From Lachnospiraceae bacterium (GTDB taxonomy: Bacteria; Bacillota; Clostridia; Lachnospirales; Lachnospiraceae): DNA of 61,073 bases. A program made the position numbers and the translations under genes. The stretch's first letter is position 1. Every line of letters starts with the position of its first letter. The notes under the pieces were generated by a model, which was given only the letters and a program-made list of their open reading frames with translations, searched no databases and had not been told where the DNA came from. The DNA is taken from the NCBI GenBank assembly GCA_017450485.1, contig JAFSTN010000046.1, positions 1-61,073 on the forward strand, read 5' to 3'. Shown piece after piece: positions 35,443 through 45,511 of the stretch.

Positions 35443-36837
35443 ATGTTTGATGAAGAAAGTTTGGAGATAGAATTACCCGGCATAGAGGATATGGGGGAGG
35501 TCCGCAAGGACATAGAGTTCCTGGAGAAGGAACTCATGAAGACTGTCGGTATAGACCAGAACCTCTATCTGGAATATGACGTTAAGCGCGGACTGCGTGA
35601 CTCGGCGGGAAAAGGCGTACTGACCGGACTGACCGAGATCTCCGACGTGGTCGCATTCGACTTGCAGAACGGATACAAGATACCGGCGGACGGCTCTCTG
35701 TATTATCAGGGCGTGAACGTCAAGGATATCGTGAAAGGCATGGAAGGCCGCAAGTTCGGTTTCGAGGAGACCAGCTATCTGCTGATGTTCGGTCATCTGC
35801 CGAGCGAGAAGGATATGAAGCACTATCTGAAGGTCGCTGATGAACTGCAGGAGCTCAGTAACCGTTTCATCCGTGACGTGGTCATGAAGGCATCCAACGG
35901 CAATATCATGAACGCTCTTCAGAGGTGCGTACTGACTCTGTACACCTATGATGTGGCACCCGATGATATCACTCCCGCAAATGTACTCAGACAGAGCCTG
36001 GAGCTGATCAACAAGCTCCCTCTGATAGCCGTATATGCTTATAATTCATATTGTCATTTCCGCAGAAACGAGACACTGATGATCCGCAATCCCGAGCCCG
36101 GACGCTCGATGGCCGAGAACATCCTGTATATGCTCAGGCCCGACGGACACTTCACCGAGCTGGAGGCGAGAGTGCTGGATATCGCGCTCATCCTTCATGC
36201 AGAGCACGGCGGCGGTAATAACTCCACCTTTACCACTCATGTGGTCACATCCTCGGGCACGGATACATATTCATCCATCGCAGCATCCATAGGATCACTG
36301 AAGGGCCCCCGTCACGGCGGTGCCAACATCAAGGTCCAGAATATGTTCAAGGATATCAAGGAGCATGTGAAGGACTGGAACGATAAGGATGCGCTTTCGT
36401 CCTACTTGAGCGACATCCTGGATAAGAAGACTTTTGACAGGGCCGGTCTGATCTACGGCATGGGACATGCGGTATACTCACTGTCCGATCCCAGAGAGGT
36501 CATCCTCAAGGAATATGCCCGCAGCCTGGCAGAAGAGAAAGGCATGACCGATGAGTTCGCACTCTATGAGAACGTGGAAGCGATCGCAGGCGAGATGATC
36601 ATGGAGAGACGCAGACTCAACAAGAATGTCTGCCCGAATGTGGACTTCTATTCAGGCTTCGTATATTCGATGCTGGATATTCCAGAGGAGCTGTTCACAC
36701 CGATATTCGCGATAGCGCGTATGCCCGGCTGGTGTGCTCACAGACTCGAGGAACTCATGAACACATCCAAGATCATACGTCCGGCATATAAGTATGTAGG
36801 TCATCACATCGACTACATACCCGTGGATAAGAGATGA
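35443..36837 (+). CDS. gltA: Citrate synthase
   Basis: 464 residues from the ATG at 35443, which has GGGAG 9 nt upstream. In-frame starts further up (35359, 35389) lack ribosome sites. Catalytic residues are present: His252 and/or His255 in LHAEHGGGNNSTF, His342 in GMGHAVY and Asp401 in NVDFYSG. It condenses acetyl-CoA and oxaloacetate, here probably for glutamate synthesis in an anaerobe with an incomplete TCA cycle. The family includes 2-methylcitrate synthases; no prp genes are nearby. It ends 8 bp from the convergent queT gene. Confidence 0.92.
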   Translation: MFDEESLEIELPGIEDMGEVRKDIEFLEKELMKTVGIDQNLYLEYDVKRGLRDSAGKGVLTGLTEISDVVAFDLQNGYKIPADGSLYYQGVNVKDIVKGMEGRKFGFEETSYLLMFGHLPSEKDMKHYLKVADELQELSNRFIRDVVMKASNGNIMNALQRCVLTLYTYDVAPDDITPANVLRQSLELINKLPLIAVYAYNSYCHFRRNETLMIRNPEPGRSMAENILYMLRPDGHFTELEARVLDIALILHAEHGGGNNSTFTTHVVTSSGTDTYSSIAASIGSLKGPRHGGANIKVQNMFKDIKEHVKDWNDKDALSSYLSDILDKKTFDRAGLIYGMGHAVYSLSDPREVILKEYARSLAEEKGMTDEFALYENVEAIAGEMIMERRRLNKNVCPNVDFYSGFVYSMLDIPEELFTPIFAIARMPGWCAHRLEELMNTSKIIRPAYKYVGHHIDYIPVDKR

Positions 36838-36845
36838 TACCAGAC

Positions 36846-37346
36846 TCAGAACAGCTCGTTCTTGCGCTCGTGCAGGGCGTATAGAAGTACGAGTCCGAGG
36901 AATCCGCAGGAGATCAGTTCTCCGATCCCGACGGTTAACATAAAATAGGGAATCGAACCTTCAAATTTGTATACATAGGCCAGCACGAACGGAACTATCA
37001 GAGTGTTGGCTGCTATCGGCGGTACAGGCGCAAGCCATTGTGCCGCTTTATTATGTTTAAGCCTCCTGCTGATGAAGTAGGTTCCGAGTGCGCCGATCAG
37101 TGTCGCAAGCGATCCGAATACGGTATCGAGCGGCAGACAGCCTGTCAGAATGTTACTGAGTATGCATCCGACGAACAGGCCGGGTATGGCGACCGGTGTG
37201 AAAAAGGGCAGGACGGTGAGTGCTTCCGATAGCCTGACCTGAATAGCTGCATTAGCCAGACCGAAGGCATTGGCGACGAGCGTCAATACAACATAGATGG
37301 CCGCAATTGCGGCACCTTGAGTAATAAACTTGATCTTGTTATTCAT
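36846..37346 (-). CDS. queT: QueT-family transporter (queuosine precursor ECF S component)
   Basis: About 166 residues with five to six hydrophobic helices and the QueT signatures (VRLSEALTVLPFFTPVAIPG and FVGCILSNI). QueT proteins import preQ1 or preQ0-type precursors for the tRNA base queuosine using ECF motor subunits. The ATG at 37346 follows GAGGAG by a few nt; an upstream in-frame start at 37367 lacks a ribosome site. The gene has its own promoter and a ~90-nt structured leader, which fits preQ1 riboswitch control. Confidence 0.9.
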   Translation of the reverse strand: MNNKIKFITQGAAIAAIYVVLTLVANAFGLANAAIQVRLSEALTVLPFFTPVAIPGLFVGCILSNILTGCLPLDTVFGSLATLIGALGTYFISRRLKHNKAAQWLAPVPPIAANTLIVPFVLAYVYKFEGSIPYFMLTVGIGELISCGFLGLVLLYALHERKNELF

Positions 37347-37440
37347 TTTTCTCCTCTCTCGAGCCATACGACCCGATGCACCTGTAGTTTTGATTTGGCA
37401 GCACTGTATGCTGCGAGTCAGGAAGGTTTCGAACTGACTT
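37347..37440 (-). promoter_or_regulatory. Structured leader of queT, possible preQ1 riboswitch
   Basis: On the minus strand the leader contains GTCAG...CTGAC (arms at 37434-37438 and 37417-37421), then the hairpin GCAGCA-tacag-TGCTGC (37398-37414), then an A-rich segment (CAAATCAAAACTA) before the ribosome site. Leaders of queT genes often carry preQ1 riboswitches. I cannot assign a class by eye. Confidence 0.45.
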
Positions 37441-37445
37441 GACTA

Positions 37446-37473
37446 ATTATATAAGTTTAAGGAATTATGTCAA
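37446..37473 (-). promoter_or_regulatory. queT promoter
   Basis: On the minus strand TTGACA (37473-37468), a 16-bp spacer and TATAAT (37451-37446) give perfect hexamers about 100 bp before the queT start. Confidence 0.8.
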
Positions 37474-37642
37474 TCACTTTTTTGTAGAAAAACACAACAG
37501 ATTAGCATTCTGTTTATGTTTAAGAGTTTGGGCGTTTGTGGTATGATATATTTTGTGTGCGTATGTTTACGGCGCAGATCGATGACTTGTTACAGATGAT
37601 CATCCTCGGGGCATCACGAGGATATCAGAGGGATATTACGAC

Positions 37643-39661
37643 ATGGATTTTTTCAGCATATTAACACTGTTCGGCGGACTCGCCATGTTCCTGTACGGAA
37701 TGCGCCTGATGGGAGACGGACTCAAGGAGAGTTCATCCGGCGCACTCAAGGCGATCATGGAGAAGGTTACGAACAACTTCTTCAAAGCGTTTCTGCTCGG
37801 TGTAGGTGTGACGGCTCTGATCCAGTCTTCAACAGCTACGATAGTCATCACATCCGGTCTGGTTGCGGCAGGTATCATCACTCTCAGACAGTCACTGGGC
37901 ATCGTGATCGGAGCAAACGTCGGTACGACCGTTACCGGACAGATCATCCGTCTTATCGATATTGATTCTTCTTCTACAGGGTGGCTTCAGATCTTCAAGC
38001 CTTCAACTCTGGCTCCCATAGCATTGATAATCGGTATAGTGATCATCATGGGATTATCCTTCAAGAATTCCAGATCCGTCGGGAATATCGCGATCGGATT
38101 CGGTATTCTTTTCTCCGGTCTGATGAATATGACCGGCGCGGTAGGAGTTCTGGTGGAGTCGGGCAAGCTCGAGCATCTGTTCACCGGCCTTGGCGGCAAT
38201 CCCGTGCTCGGATATCTGGCAGGTGCTTCCGTGGCGTTCGTCCTGCAGAGTTCATCTGCTACCATCGGTATACTGCAGGCGTTCTCCGCATCGGGCGTGA
38301 TGAAGTTCAACGCTATCTACTCCATAGTTGCCGGTGTATATCTGGGCGACTGCGTCACGACCGCGATCGTGTGCTCCATCGGTGCAAAAGCTGATGCAAA
38401 GAGAGTCGGTATCGTTGACATCATGTTCAACCTGTCCAAGACCGTGCTGGTATTCATAATCATTCCGATACTTCGCTACAGCGGAGCACTCGATAATATC
38501 TGGAACATGACTGCCACATCGGGCGTTGTGGCCAACACGCACTCGGTGATCAACCTGTGCAGTGCGGTGCTTCTTTTCCCGCTGATCCCGGTCTATGAGA
38601 AACTGAGCAAAAAGATCATTCGTGACGATGTACAGGATACCACGAATAAGTACACCGAGCTCCTCGAGTCTCTTAACCCCGCATTCTATGCGACACCGGC
38701 TCTGGCACTTCAGGGCTGCTTCACGGTGCTCGATACGATGTTCAAGTCTTCCAGAGTAAATATTGAGAAGGCTATGGGGCTGCTTACGGAGTTTAACGAA
38801 GAGGCATGGAATGAGATCAGTGAGGAAGAGATCAATATCGATATGCTCGCCGACCGTGTGAGCAACTATCTGGTAGCGCTTTCTCCGCATGTATCACTGG
38901 ATGTGCATGTATCGACCATGGATCAGTATTATAAGCTGGTGACCGAGTTCGAGAGGCTGGGCGATCATGCCATGAATATAGCCGAATCAGCCCATAATAT
39001 GCACGATTCCGGCCTTGAGTTTTCACACAAGGCTCAGAGTGAACTGGGTGTGATGAATGAACTGATCGAAAACATCCTCACCAGGACGCAGAATGCATTT
39101 GAGAAGCAGGATGTGGATGCGGCCAAGCATATCGAACCCCTCGAAGAGGTTGTGGACGATATGGTCGAAGCTCTCAGAGACAGACATCTGGAGCGATTGA
39201 GAGGCGGTAAGTGCAGCATCGATGTGGGTGTTATTTTCATGAATCTGCTGGTAGATATCGAGAGGATATCCGATGTCTGCTCGAATGTCGGCGTAAGCGT
39301 TGTGGCCAGAGCCATTCCCGATCAGATGGGAGAGAGCCACGAGTACATCTTCCACCTGCATTCCGGAGACGACCAGAACTTCAACGACGAGTACAAGTCG
39401 GCGCATATCCTTTACTTCGATCAGTTGGCACAGCTTGATATCAAGCGCAAGAAGGAAGAAAAAGAAGAGAAGGTCGAGAAGGAAGCCAAACCGGTTAAGG
39501 CAGTCAAGGAAGAAAAGAGCGCCAAAGCAGACAAGGCGTCCGAAAAATCCGGGAAAACCGACAAGAGTGCCAAGACCGATAAAAAGAACAAGTCCGACAG
39601 CAAGAACAAATCGGCAAAATCCTCAAAAGACGACAAGAATCGCGGCAAATCTAAGAAATAG
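37643..39661 (+). CDS. Na/Pi cotransporter family protein with PhoU-like domain
   Basis: This 672-residue protein has a membrane part (1-320) with the duplicated NaPi-II motifs [10 protein letters not shown] (~59) and [10 protein letters not shown] (~200). A cytoplasmic PhoU-like helical domain (~350-590) contains [14 protein letters not shown] and [11 protein letters not shown]. The last ~75 residues are an extreme Lys/Glu/Ser-rich tail, mostly [15 protein letters not shown]-like, which is unusual for the family. It probably imports phosphate with sodium. It lies 11 bp before secA, close enough for a shared transcript. Confidence 0.9.
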   Translation: MDFFSILTLFGGLAMFLYGMRLMGDGLKESSSGALKAIMEKVTNNFFKAFLLGVGVTALIQSSTATIVITSGLVAAGIITLRQSLGIVIGANVGTTVTGQIIRLIDIDSSSTGWLQIFKPSTLAPIALIIGIVIIMGLSFKNSRSVGNIAIGFGILFSGLMNMTGAVGVLVESGKLEHLFTGLGGNPVLGYLAGASVAFVLQSSSATIGILQAFSASGVMKFNAIYSIVAGVYLGDCVTTAIVCSIGAKADAKRVGIVDIMFNLSKTVLVFIIIPILRYSGALDNIWNMTATSGVVANTHSVINLCSAVLLFPLIPVYEKLSKKIIRDDVQDTTNKYTELLESLNPAFYATPALALQGCFTVLDTMFKSSRVNIEKAMGLLTEFNEEAWNEISEEEINIDMLADRVSNYLVALSPHVSLDVHVSTMDQYYKLVTEFERLGDHAMNIAESAHNMHDSGLEFSHKAQSELGVMNELIENILTRTQNAFEKQDVDAAKHIEPLEEVVDDMVEALRDRHLERLRGGKCSIDVGVIFMNLLVDIERISDVCSNVGVSVVARAIPDQMGESHEYIFHLHSGDDQNFNDEYKSAHILYFDQLAQLDIKRKKEEKEEKVEKEAKPVKAVKEEKSAKADKASEKSGKTDKSAKTDKKNKSDSKNKSAKSSKDDKNRGKSKK

Positions 39662-39672
39662 AGGTTTCGTAC

Positions 39673-42258
39673 ATGAGTTTAGTTGAAAAGATTTTCGGTA
39701 CACATTCACAGAGAGAATTCAAAAGGATCGAGCCCGTACTCGATGAGATAGAGAGATACAGGACCATCATGCAGTCATTGACCGATGAGCAGCTGCGCGA
39801 CAAGACCGCTGAGTTCAAGGCCAGACTGGAGAAAGGCGAGACTCTCGAGGATCTCCTGCCCGAAGCCTTTGCCACCGTCAGAGAAGCGGCAAAGAGAGTA
39901 TTGAACATGGAACACTTCCGTGTGCAGCTTGCCGGCGGTATCATACTTCATCAGGGCCGTATTGCAGAGATGCGTACCGGTGAAGGTAAGACGCTCGTAT
40001 CCACCTGTCCGGCTTATCTGAACGCGCTTGAAGGCAAGGGAGTGCATGTAGTTACGGTCAACGACTATCTGGCCAAGCGTGACGCCGAGTGGATGGGACA
40101 GGTTCATCAGTTCCTGGGTCTGACAGTGGGTGTCGTGCTCAATTCCATGAACCAGGAAGAAAGAAGAGCCGCATATAATTGTGACATAACATACGTTACT
40201 AATAATGAGCTCGGCTTTGATTATCTGCGTGATAACATGGTGATCTACAAGGAACAGCTCGTACTCAGAGGGCTGCACTACGCCATCATCGATGAGGTCG
40301 ACTCGGTGCTCATAGATGAGGCCAGAACACCTCTGATCATATCCGGTCAGTCCGGCAAGTCCACGAAGCTCTATGAAGCCTGCGATATCCTGGCCCGCCA
40401 GATGAAGCGCGGTGAGGATATGGAGGAGATGACCAAGATGGATGCCATCATGGGCATAGTCAAGGAAGAGACCGGAGATTTCATAGTCAATGAGAAGGAC
40501 AAGGTCGTAAACCTGACACAGCAGGGTGTTGAGAAGGTTGAACGCTTCTTCCAGATAGACAACTTCGCCGATCCCGAGAATCTCGAGATCCAGCATAACA
40601 TCATCTTGGCTCTGCGTGCGCATAACCTGATGTTCAGAGATCAGGACTATGTGGTCAGAGACGATCAGGTGCTCATAGTCGATGAGTTTACCGGACGTAT
40701 CATGCCCGGCCGCCGTTATTCCGACGGTCTGCATCAGGCCATTGAGGCCAAAGAGCACGTTAAGGTAAAGAGAGAATCCAAGACGCTGGCTACGATCACG
40801 TTCCAGAACTTCTTCAATAAATTCGAAAAGAAGGCCGGCATGACCGGTACCGCGCTGACCGAGGAGAAGGAGTTCCGTGATATCTATTACATGGACGTAG
40901 TCGAGATCCCCACCAACCGTCCCGTGAAGCGTATCGATCATGAGGACCTCGTATATAAGACCCGCAAGGAGAAGCTGAATGCGGTGGTTGAGGCAGTGGT
41001 TCAGGCACATGCGAAGGATCAGCCTGTCCTGGTGGGTACCATCAATATCGATGCATCCGAGGAAATATCCGCTCTGCTTAAAAAGCGCGGCATAGAGCAT
41101 AAGGTCCTGAATGCGAAGTTCCACGAGCTCGAGGCTGAGATAGTAGCCGATGCCGGTGTACACGGAGCCGTGACGATCGCGACCAACATGGCCGGCCGTG
41201 GTACGGATATCAAGCTCGATGAGATATCCAGACGTGTGGGCGGTCTCAATATCATAGGTACAGAGCGCCATGAGTCCAGACGTATAGATAATCAGCTGCG
41301 AGGCCGTGCAGGCCGTCAGGGAGATCCCGGTGAATCGAGATTCTACCTCTCACTTGAAGATGATCTGATGAGGCTCTTCGGCTCCGAGAAGATGATAAGT
41401 ATGTTCAACGCACTCGGTATACCCGAGGGACAGGAAATACAGCACAGCTCACTGACCAAGGCCATAGAGGGCGCACAGCGTAAGATCGAGTCGAACAACT
41501 TCGGCATACGTAAGAACCTCCTCGAGTATGACCAGGTCAACAACGAGCAGCGTGAGATAGTATATGAAGAGCGCCGTAAGGTCTTGGACGGCGAGAGCAT
41601 GCGTGATGTCATCTACAAGTACATCACCGATATAGTAGAGAACAGCATAGATACGGCTATCAGCGATGACTCCGGTCCGGACGGATGGGAGCTCGGTGAG
41701 CTTAACCAGCTGCTGCTGCCTATCATCCCCCTCGAGCCTGTGACTCCCGAGCGTGTGCAGGGACTTAAATCCATGAACGAGCTCAAGCAGAAGCTCAAAG
41801 AGGAGGCTGTGAAGCTCTACGAGGCCAAGGAAGCTGAGTTCCCCGAGCCTGAAGCTATCAGGGAGATAGAGCGTGTGATCCTGCTCAAGGTCATCGACCG
41901 TAAGTGGATGGATCATATCGATGACATGGATCAGCTCCGTCAGGGCATAGGTCTGCAGGCATACGGCCAGAAGGATCCCCTGGTAGAGTATAAGATGAGT
42001 GCTTATGACATGTTCGATGAGATGACTCAGAATATCCGCGAGGATACCGTCAGACTGCTGATGAGAGTCAAGATCGAGCAGAAGGTTGAGCGTGAGCAGG
42101 TAGCCAAGGTCACCGGTACCAACAAGGACGACACGGTCGCAAAGGGGCCCGTCAGACGTGCGGAGCAGAAAATATATCCCAACGATCCCTGCCCCTGCGG
42201 ATCCGGTAAGAAGTTCAAGGCATGCCACGGCCGCCCGGGGATGAAATGGGAAGGTTAA
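39673..42258 (+). CDS. secA: Preprotein translocase ATPase SecA
   Basis: This 861-residue protein has all SecA landmarks: the N-terminal SecYEG-binding helix, Walker A ([13 protein letters not shown], ~103), [19 protein letters not shown], the [11 protein letters not shown] motif, RGRAGRQGD, and a C-terminal zinc motif ([17 protein letters not shown]). It powers protein export through SecYEG and is essential. It sits between a transporter gene and prfB with 11-bp gaps on both sides, suggesting one operon. A secA-prfB pairing is common in Firmicutes. Confidence 0.97.
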   Translation: MSLVEKIFGTHSQREFKRIEPVLDEIERYRTIMQSLTDEQLRDKTAEFKARLEKGETLEDLLPEAFATVREAAKRVLNMEHFRVQLAGGIILHQGRIAEMRTGEGKTLVSTCPAYLNALEGKGVHVVTVNDYLAKRDAEWMGQVHQFLGLTVGVVLNSMNQEERRAAYNCDITYVTNNELGFDYLRDNMVIYKEQLVLRGLHYAIIDEVDSVLIDEARTPLIISGQSGKSTKLYEACDILARQMKRGEDMEEMTKMDAIMGIVKEETGDFIVNEKDKVVNLTQQGVEKVERFFQIDNFADPENLEIQHNIILALRAHNLMFRDQDYVVRDDQVLIVDEFTGRIMPGRRYSDGLHQAIEAKEHVKVKRESKTLATITFQNFFNKFEKKAGMTGTALTEEKEFRDIYYMDVVEIPTNRPVKRIDHEDLVYKTRKEKLNAVVEAVVQAHAKDQPVLVGTINIDASEEISALLKKRGIEHKVLNAKFHELEAEIVADAGVHGAVTIATNMAGRGTDIKLDEISRRVGGLNIIGTERHESRRIDNQLRGRAGRQGDPGESRFYLSLEDDLMRLFGSEKMISMFNALGIPEGQEIQHSSLTKAIEGAQRKIESNNFGIRKNLLEYDQVNNEQREIVYEERRKVLDGESMRDVIYKYITDIVENSIDTAISDDSGPDGWELGELNQLLLPIIPLEPVTPERVQGLKSMNELKQKLKEEAVKLYEAKEAEFPEPEAIREIERVILLKVIDRKWMDHIDDMDQLRQGIGLQAYGQKDPLVEYKMSAYDMFDEMTQNIREDTVRLLMRVKIEQKVEREQVAKVTGTNKDDTVAKGPVRRAEQKIYPNDPCPCGSGKKFKACHGRPGMKWEG

Positions 42259-42269
42259 CATAATATATC

Positions 42270-43406
42270 ATGGTAGAATTAGATAATATGAAATCGGAGC
42301 TGCTCACATATGAGACTCCGCTTGCGGAAGTCAGGGCATCCCTGGATGTGGCTTCCAAAGAAAAAAGAATAGAAGAGCTGGACATGGAGATGCAGTCTCC
42401 GGGCTTCTGGGATAATCCCGAAGTATCCAACAAGAAGGTCAAGGAAGCCAAGAATCTGAAGGATACTGTGGATACCATCAACGGACTGGGCAGCCAGTAT
42501 AACGATATCCTCGAGCTCATAGAGATGGGATATGAGGACAACGATCCCGCGATAATACCCGATATCCAGGCAGAGCTCGACGACTTCAAGACGAAGCTCG
42601 AAAATATGCGTATCAGCACACTTCTGTCGGATGAGTATGACGGCTATAATGCGATCATCAAGATCAATGCCGGAGCCGGCGGAACCGAGAGCTGCGACTG
42701 GGCATCCATGCTCTACCGTATGTATACCAGGTGGGCCGAGCGCAAGGGTTTCTCCATCGAGGAACTGGACTTCCTGGATGGTGATGAAGCCGGCATCAAG
42801 TCTGTGACATTCCAGGTGAACGGCGAGAATGCCTACGGATACATGAAGAGCGAAAAGGGCGTACACCGTCTGGTTCGTATTTCTCCCTTCAATGCACAGG
42901 GCAAGCGTCAGACATCGTTCGTATCGGTGGATGTCATGCCGGATATAGAGGATGATATCGATATCGAAGTTAAAGACGAAGATATCCGTATAGATACATA
43001 CCGCTCCAGTGGTGCCGGCGGACAGCATATCAACAAGACATCGTCGGCTATACGTATTACCCATTTCCCGACGGGTATCGTGGTTACATGTCAGAATGAG
43101 AGAAGCCAGTTCCAGAACAAGGACAAGGCCATGCAGATGCTGAAGGCTAAGCTGTATATGCTGCAGAAGGAGGCCAATGCCGACAAGCTTTCGGATATCC
43201 GAGGAGAAGTCAAGGAGATCGGCTGGGGCAACCAGATCAGATCATACGTGCTTCAGCCCTATAAGATGGTCAAGGATCTGCGTACCGGCGAGGAAACCGG
43301 TAATGCCGAGGGCGTGCTTGACGGCGCACTCGATCCGTTTATCAACGCTTATCTGAAGTGGCTGAGCATGGGATGTCCCGAGCGCGGTGTATCGGGTGAT
43401 GATTGA
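42270..43406 (+). CDS. prfB: Peptide chain release factor 2, without programmed frameshift
   Basis: This 378-residue RF2 has the GGQ loop (GAGGQHINKT, 250-252) that triggers peptide release and the SPF anticodon-like motif (ISPFNAQ, 205-207) that reads UGA and UAA. The frame is continuous from MVELDNMKSE; the CTTTGAC slippery stop used for autoregulation in many bacteria is absent. No ribosome site is well placed before the ATG (the nearest GGGAAGG is 15 nt away), so translation may depend on coupling with secA 11 bp upstream. The motif GTTAACATAATA lies at the secA stop. Confidence 0.95.
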   Translation: MVELDNMKSELLTYETPLAEVRASLDVASKEKRIEELDMEMQSPGFWDNPEVSNKKVKEAKNLKDTVDTINGLGSQYNDILELIEMGYEDNDPAIIPDIQAELDDFKTKLENMRISTLLSDEYDGYNAIIKINAGAGGTESCDWASMLYRMYTRWAERKGFSIEELDFLDGDEAGIKSVTFQVNGENAYGYMKSEKGVHRLVRISPFNAQGKRQTSFVSVDVMPDIEDDIDIEVKDEDIRIDTYRSSGAGGQHINKTSSAIRITHFPTGIVVTCQNERSQFQNKDKAMQMLKAKLYMLQKEANADKLSDIRGEVKEIGWGNQIRSYVLQPYKMVKDLRTGEETGNAEGVLDGALDPFINAYLKWLSMGCPERGVSGDD

Positions 43407-43443
43407 GACTGTGTGATGACTTAGCCTGTGTGGTGAGGCTGTA

Positions 43444-44004
43444 ATGGATTTTAATAACGATAGTAATGAAAAGGACAAAGGTTCCTGGTATGTAGAGGAG
43501 CCGAAGCGCAGTAACGAACCGGGAAACAATGCTGCCCCGAACAACGGACAGCGCCCGGATGACGGACAATCCTCGGATAACAACCGTTTTCAAAACAGCG
43601 GTCAGGATATGCCCGGCGACGATGAGGTCATCCGGCGTGTATATATACACATCCGTCCGAACACGATGCTCTTCACCGGATCCATGATCCTGGGAATCCT
43701 TACGGTGGCAACCGCTCTTCTAGGTACGGTTTATCTGCCGTTTATGCTGGGCGGAGTGGCCATAGTCATGGGTATCCTGTCCAGAGATGAACAGGGCATG
43801 GTAGATTTCAAGGCGAAGATCGGCATCCTGCTGGGCGCACTGGGCATAGTGCTAAACATCGTGGTAGTCGCCACGTCCGTATATACGGTATTCAATAATC
43901 CTGAGCAATACGAGGCTTTTGATTCCGTATTCGAGAGAGTGTACGGAGAGGATTTCGCTTCATTCATGCAGGAGAACGGTGTGTCCGTGCCGATACCGGA
44001 GTAA
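43444..44004 (+). CDS. Small membrane protein with disordered N-terminus (DUF4190-like)
   Basis: 186 residues: the first ~65 are Asn/Asp/Gly/Gln-rich and probably disordered in the cytoplasm. Two hydrophobic segments follow (FTGSMILGILTVATALLGTV and the stretch after KIGILLGALGIV) with a short linker containing LSRDEQG, then an acidic tail. This resembles DUF4190-type proteins of unknown role. It lies 37 bp after prfB and ends before a strong terminator, so it is the likely end of the secA-prfB transcript. Confidence 0.75.
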   Translation: MDFNNDSNEKDKGSWYVEEPKRSNEPGNNAAPNNGQRPDDGQSSDNNRFQNSGQDMPGDDEVIRRVYIHIRPNTMLFTGSMILGILTVATALLGTVYLPFMLGGVAIVMGILSRDEQGMVDFKAKIGILLGALGIVLNIVVVATSVYTVFNNPEQYEAFDSVFERVYGEDFASFMQENGVSVPIPE

Positions 44005-44028
44005 AACAGTATAAAAGTGGATATTTTG

Positions 44029-44064
44029 AAAAGGTCCCGGGAGAACTGCTTCCGGGACCTTTTT
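44029..44064 (+). terminator. Intrinsic terminator at the end of the secA-prfB region
   Basis: AAAAGGTCCCGG and CCGGGACCTTTT make a 12-bp stem with an 11-nt loop, ending in TTTTT. It is 24 bp after the stop codon. Confidence 0.92.
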
Positions 44065-44161
44065 GTGCGTAATAATTGTGGTGTGACAGAATTGGTGATA
44101 TACTATATGTTACTAGAACTGTCGGTATAGATGAGTTTTGGATTATTACGGAGGATACCGG

Positions 44162-44710
44162 ATGAGCTTACGTATAGGCGCTATATCAGGATACGGCATG
44201 TACGGCATATATCCCGCATACGGAATGGGTGTGGGCACAGCAGGTATGGGCATGGGTGTCGGCGCGGCAGGCTCTGCCGGGGAAGCCGGCAAGTCTCATG
44301 TCATCAGGAACCCCGGCGAAGAGACCAGGGTTGCCCCCGGACGTAAATCATCACCCGCCGAGTGCGAGACATGCAAGAATCGCAAGTATCAGGACGGCTC
44401 CGATGAAATGGTATCCTTCAAGACCGCGCAGCATATGGATCCCGCTGAAGCCGCTACGCGAGTGAGAGCTCATGAGCAGGAGCACGTGGCGAATGCTTAT
44501 GACAAGGCAGCACAGAAGAACGGTAAAGTACTTCAGGCCAGTGTAGCCATACATACGGCGATATGTCCCGAGTGCGGTACCACTTATGTATCGGGAGGTA
44601 CCACCTCTACCAAGATCAAATACAGCAACGAGGATAACCCCTACCAGAAGGACAGGAAGTCCCAGCATGCCGAGGCTCTGAGGGGAGCAAACGTTGATCT
44701 GGCTGTTTGA
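44162..44710 (+). CDS. Putative SprA-related HExxH metalloprotein
   Basis: 182 residues from the ATG at 44162, which has GGAGG 7 nt upstream. The start is a Gly/Met/Tyr-rich low-complexity segment (YGMGVGTAGMGMGVGAAG). A Cys pair (CETCKNRKYQDGSDE) follows, then RVRAHEQEHVANAYDKA with the HExxH zinc motif, then a second Cys pair (CPECGTTYVSGGTTS). This order resembles SprA-related (PF12118) proteins, which I recall as putative metalloproteases of unknown substrate. There is no signal peptide. Confidence 0.72.
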   Translation: MSLRIGAISGYGMYGIYPAYGMGVGTAGMGMGVGAAGSAGEAGKSHVIRNPGEETRVAPGRKSSPAECETCKNRKYQDGSDEMVSFKTAQHMDPAEAATRVRAHEQEHVANAYDKAAQKNGKVLQASVAIHTAICPECGTTYVSGGTTSTKIKYSNEDNPYQKDRKSQHAEALRGANVDLAV

Positions 44711-44737
44711 TCGATATATCCGGTTGGATTTTTCGCA

Positions 44738-45445
44738 ATGAAAGAATATCGTACCCCGGCTGCGCTTAAGACCGCAGCCAGAGTCCATATGTTCGGCAGG
44801 TACGGAGTTACGGTACGCGCTTACATATGGATGAATGCCATATTGCTTATTATGACTTGGCTGTTTGCATCGATGAACACACAGGGTGCAGGCAGTTTAA
44901 TTTCGCTATACATCTTTTATGCCATCAGATTCATCATTCTGGGCATATTCATGTCGGGAACCGCCTTTTTATATCTGAATATCGCCAGTGAGCAGCCTGC
45001 TTACCCGGGCATGGTCTTTTACGGCTTCAGGAATAACACCGATAAGGCCGTGCTCATCAGTCTGGTCATCGATCTCATACAGATGGTGCTGTGCATTCCC
45101 ATGCTGGTATTTTTCATTCTTTTCAGATCCGACGGTGATGTGTCATATATCATCCCGATGGCGATCGGGGCAGGTGTGGCTCTGGCCGGTCTGCTCGTGA
45201 CGAAGGCACTTTTCCTGCCGGCATACTATCTGATACACGATTTCCCTGATTACGGATTTTCTCAGATCATCCGCCTGTGTCCCACGATCATGCGCGGACA
45301 TATGGGCAGGGCGTTATATATGTATATAAGCTTCGTACCGATGATGCTTCTCGAGGTATTGTCACTCGGTGCTGCAGCTCCCTGGGTGGAGTCTTACATC
45401 AACGCATCCGTGACGGAGATGTATCTGGATCTTATGAGAAAATAG
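44738..45445 (+). CDS. DUF975-like integral membrane protein
   Basis: 235 residues with five or more hydrophobic segments (for example AYIWMNAILLIMTWLF, VLISLVIDLIQMVLCIP, LYMYISFVPMMLLEVLSLG). The pattern, including YLIHDFPDYGFSQIIRLCPTIMRGH, is that of DUF975 proteins common in Lachnospiraceae, of unknown function. It starts 27 bp after the HExxH gene. Two copies of the recurring motif GTTTACATAA follow its stop codon at 45445 and 45480. Confidence 0.78.
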   Translation: MKEYRTPAALKTAARVHMFGRYGVTVRAYIWMNAILLIMTWLFASMNTQGAGSLISLYIFYAIRFIILGIFMSGTAFLYLNIASEQPAYPGMVFYGFRNNTDKAVLISLVIDLIQMVLCIPMLVFFILFRSDGDVSYIIPMAIGAGVALAGLLVTKALFLPAYYLIHDFPDYGFSQIIRLCPTIMRGHMGRALYMYISFVPMMLLEVLSLGAAAPWVESYINASVTEMYLDLMRK

Positions 45446-45511
45446 TTTACATAACACCACCAACCGAGACACGAATTCAGTTTACATAATACAGGAAGGA
45501 TAGACGAAAAC

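Noticed and set aside
39775-41271. 498-codon open frame antisense to secA
   Set aside because: SecA is unmistakable on the plus strand; the antisense frame is a codon-bias shadow (rich in Leu, His, Ile, Gly) without a ribosome site or family resemblance.
42270-42330. Programmed frameshift in prfB
   Set aside because: The frame is continuous from the first Met and no CTTTGA sequence is present at the expected position.
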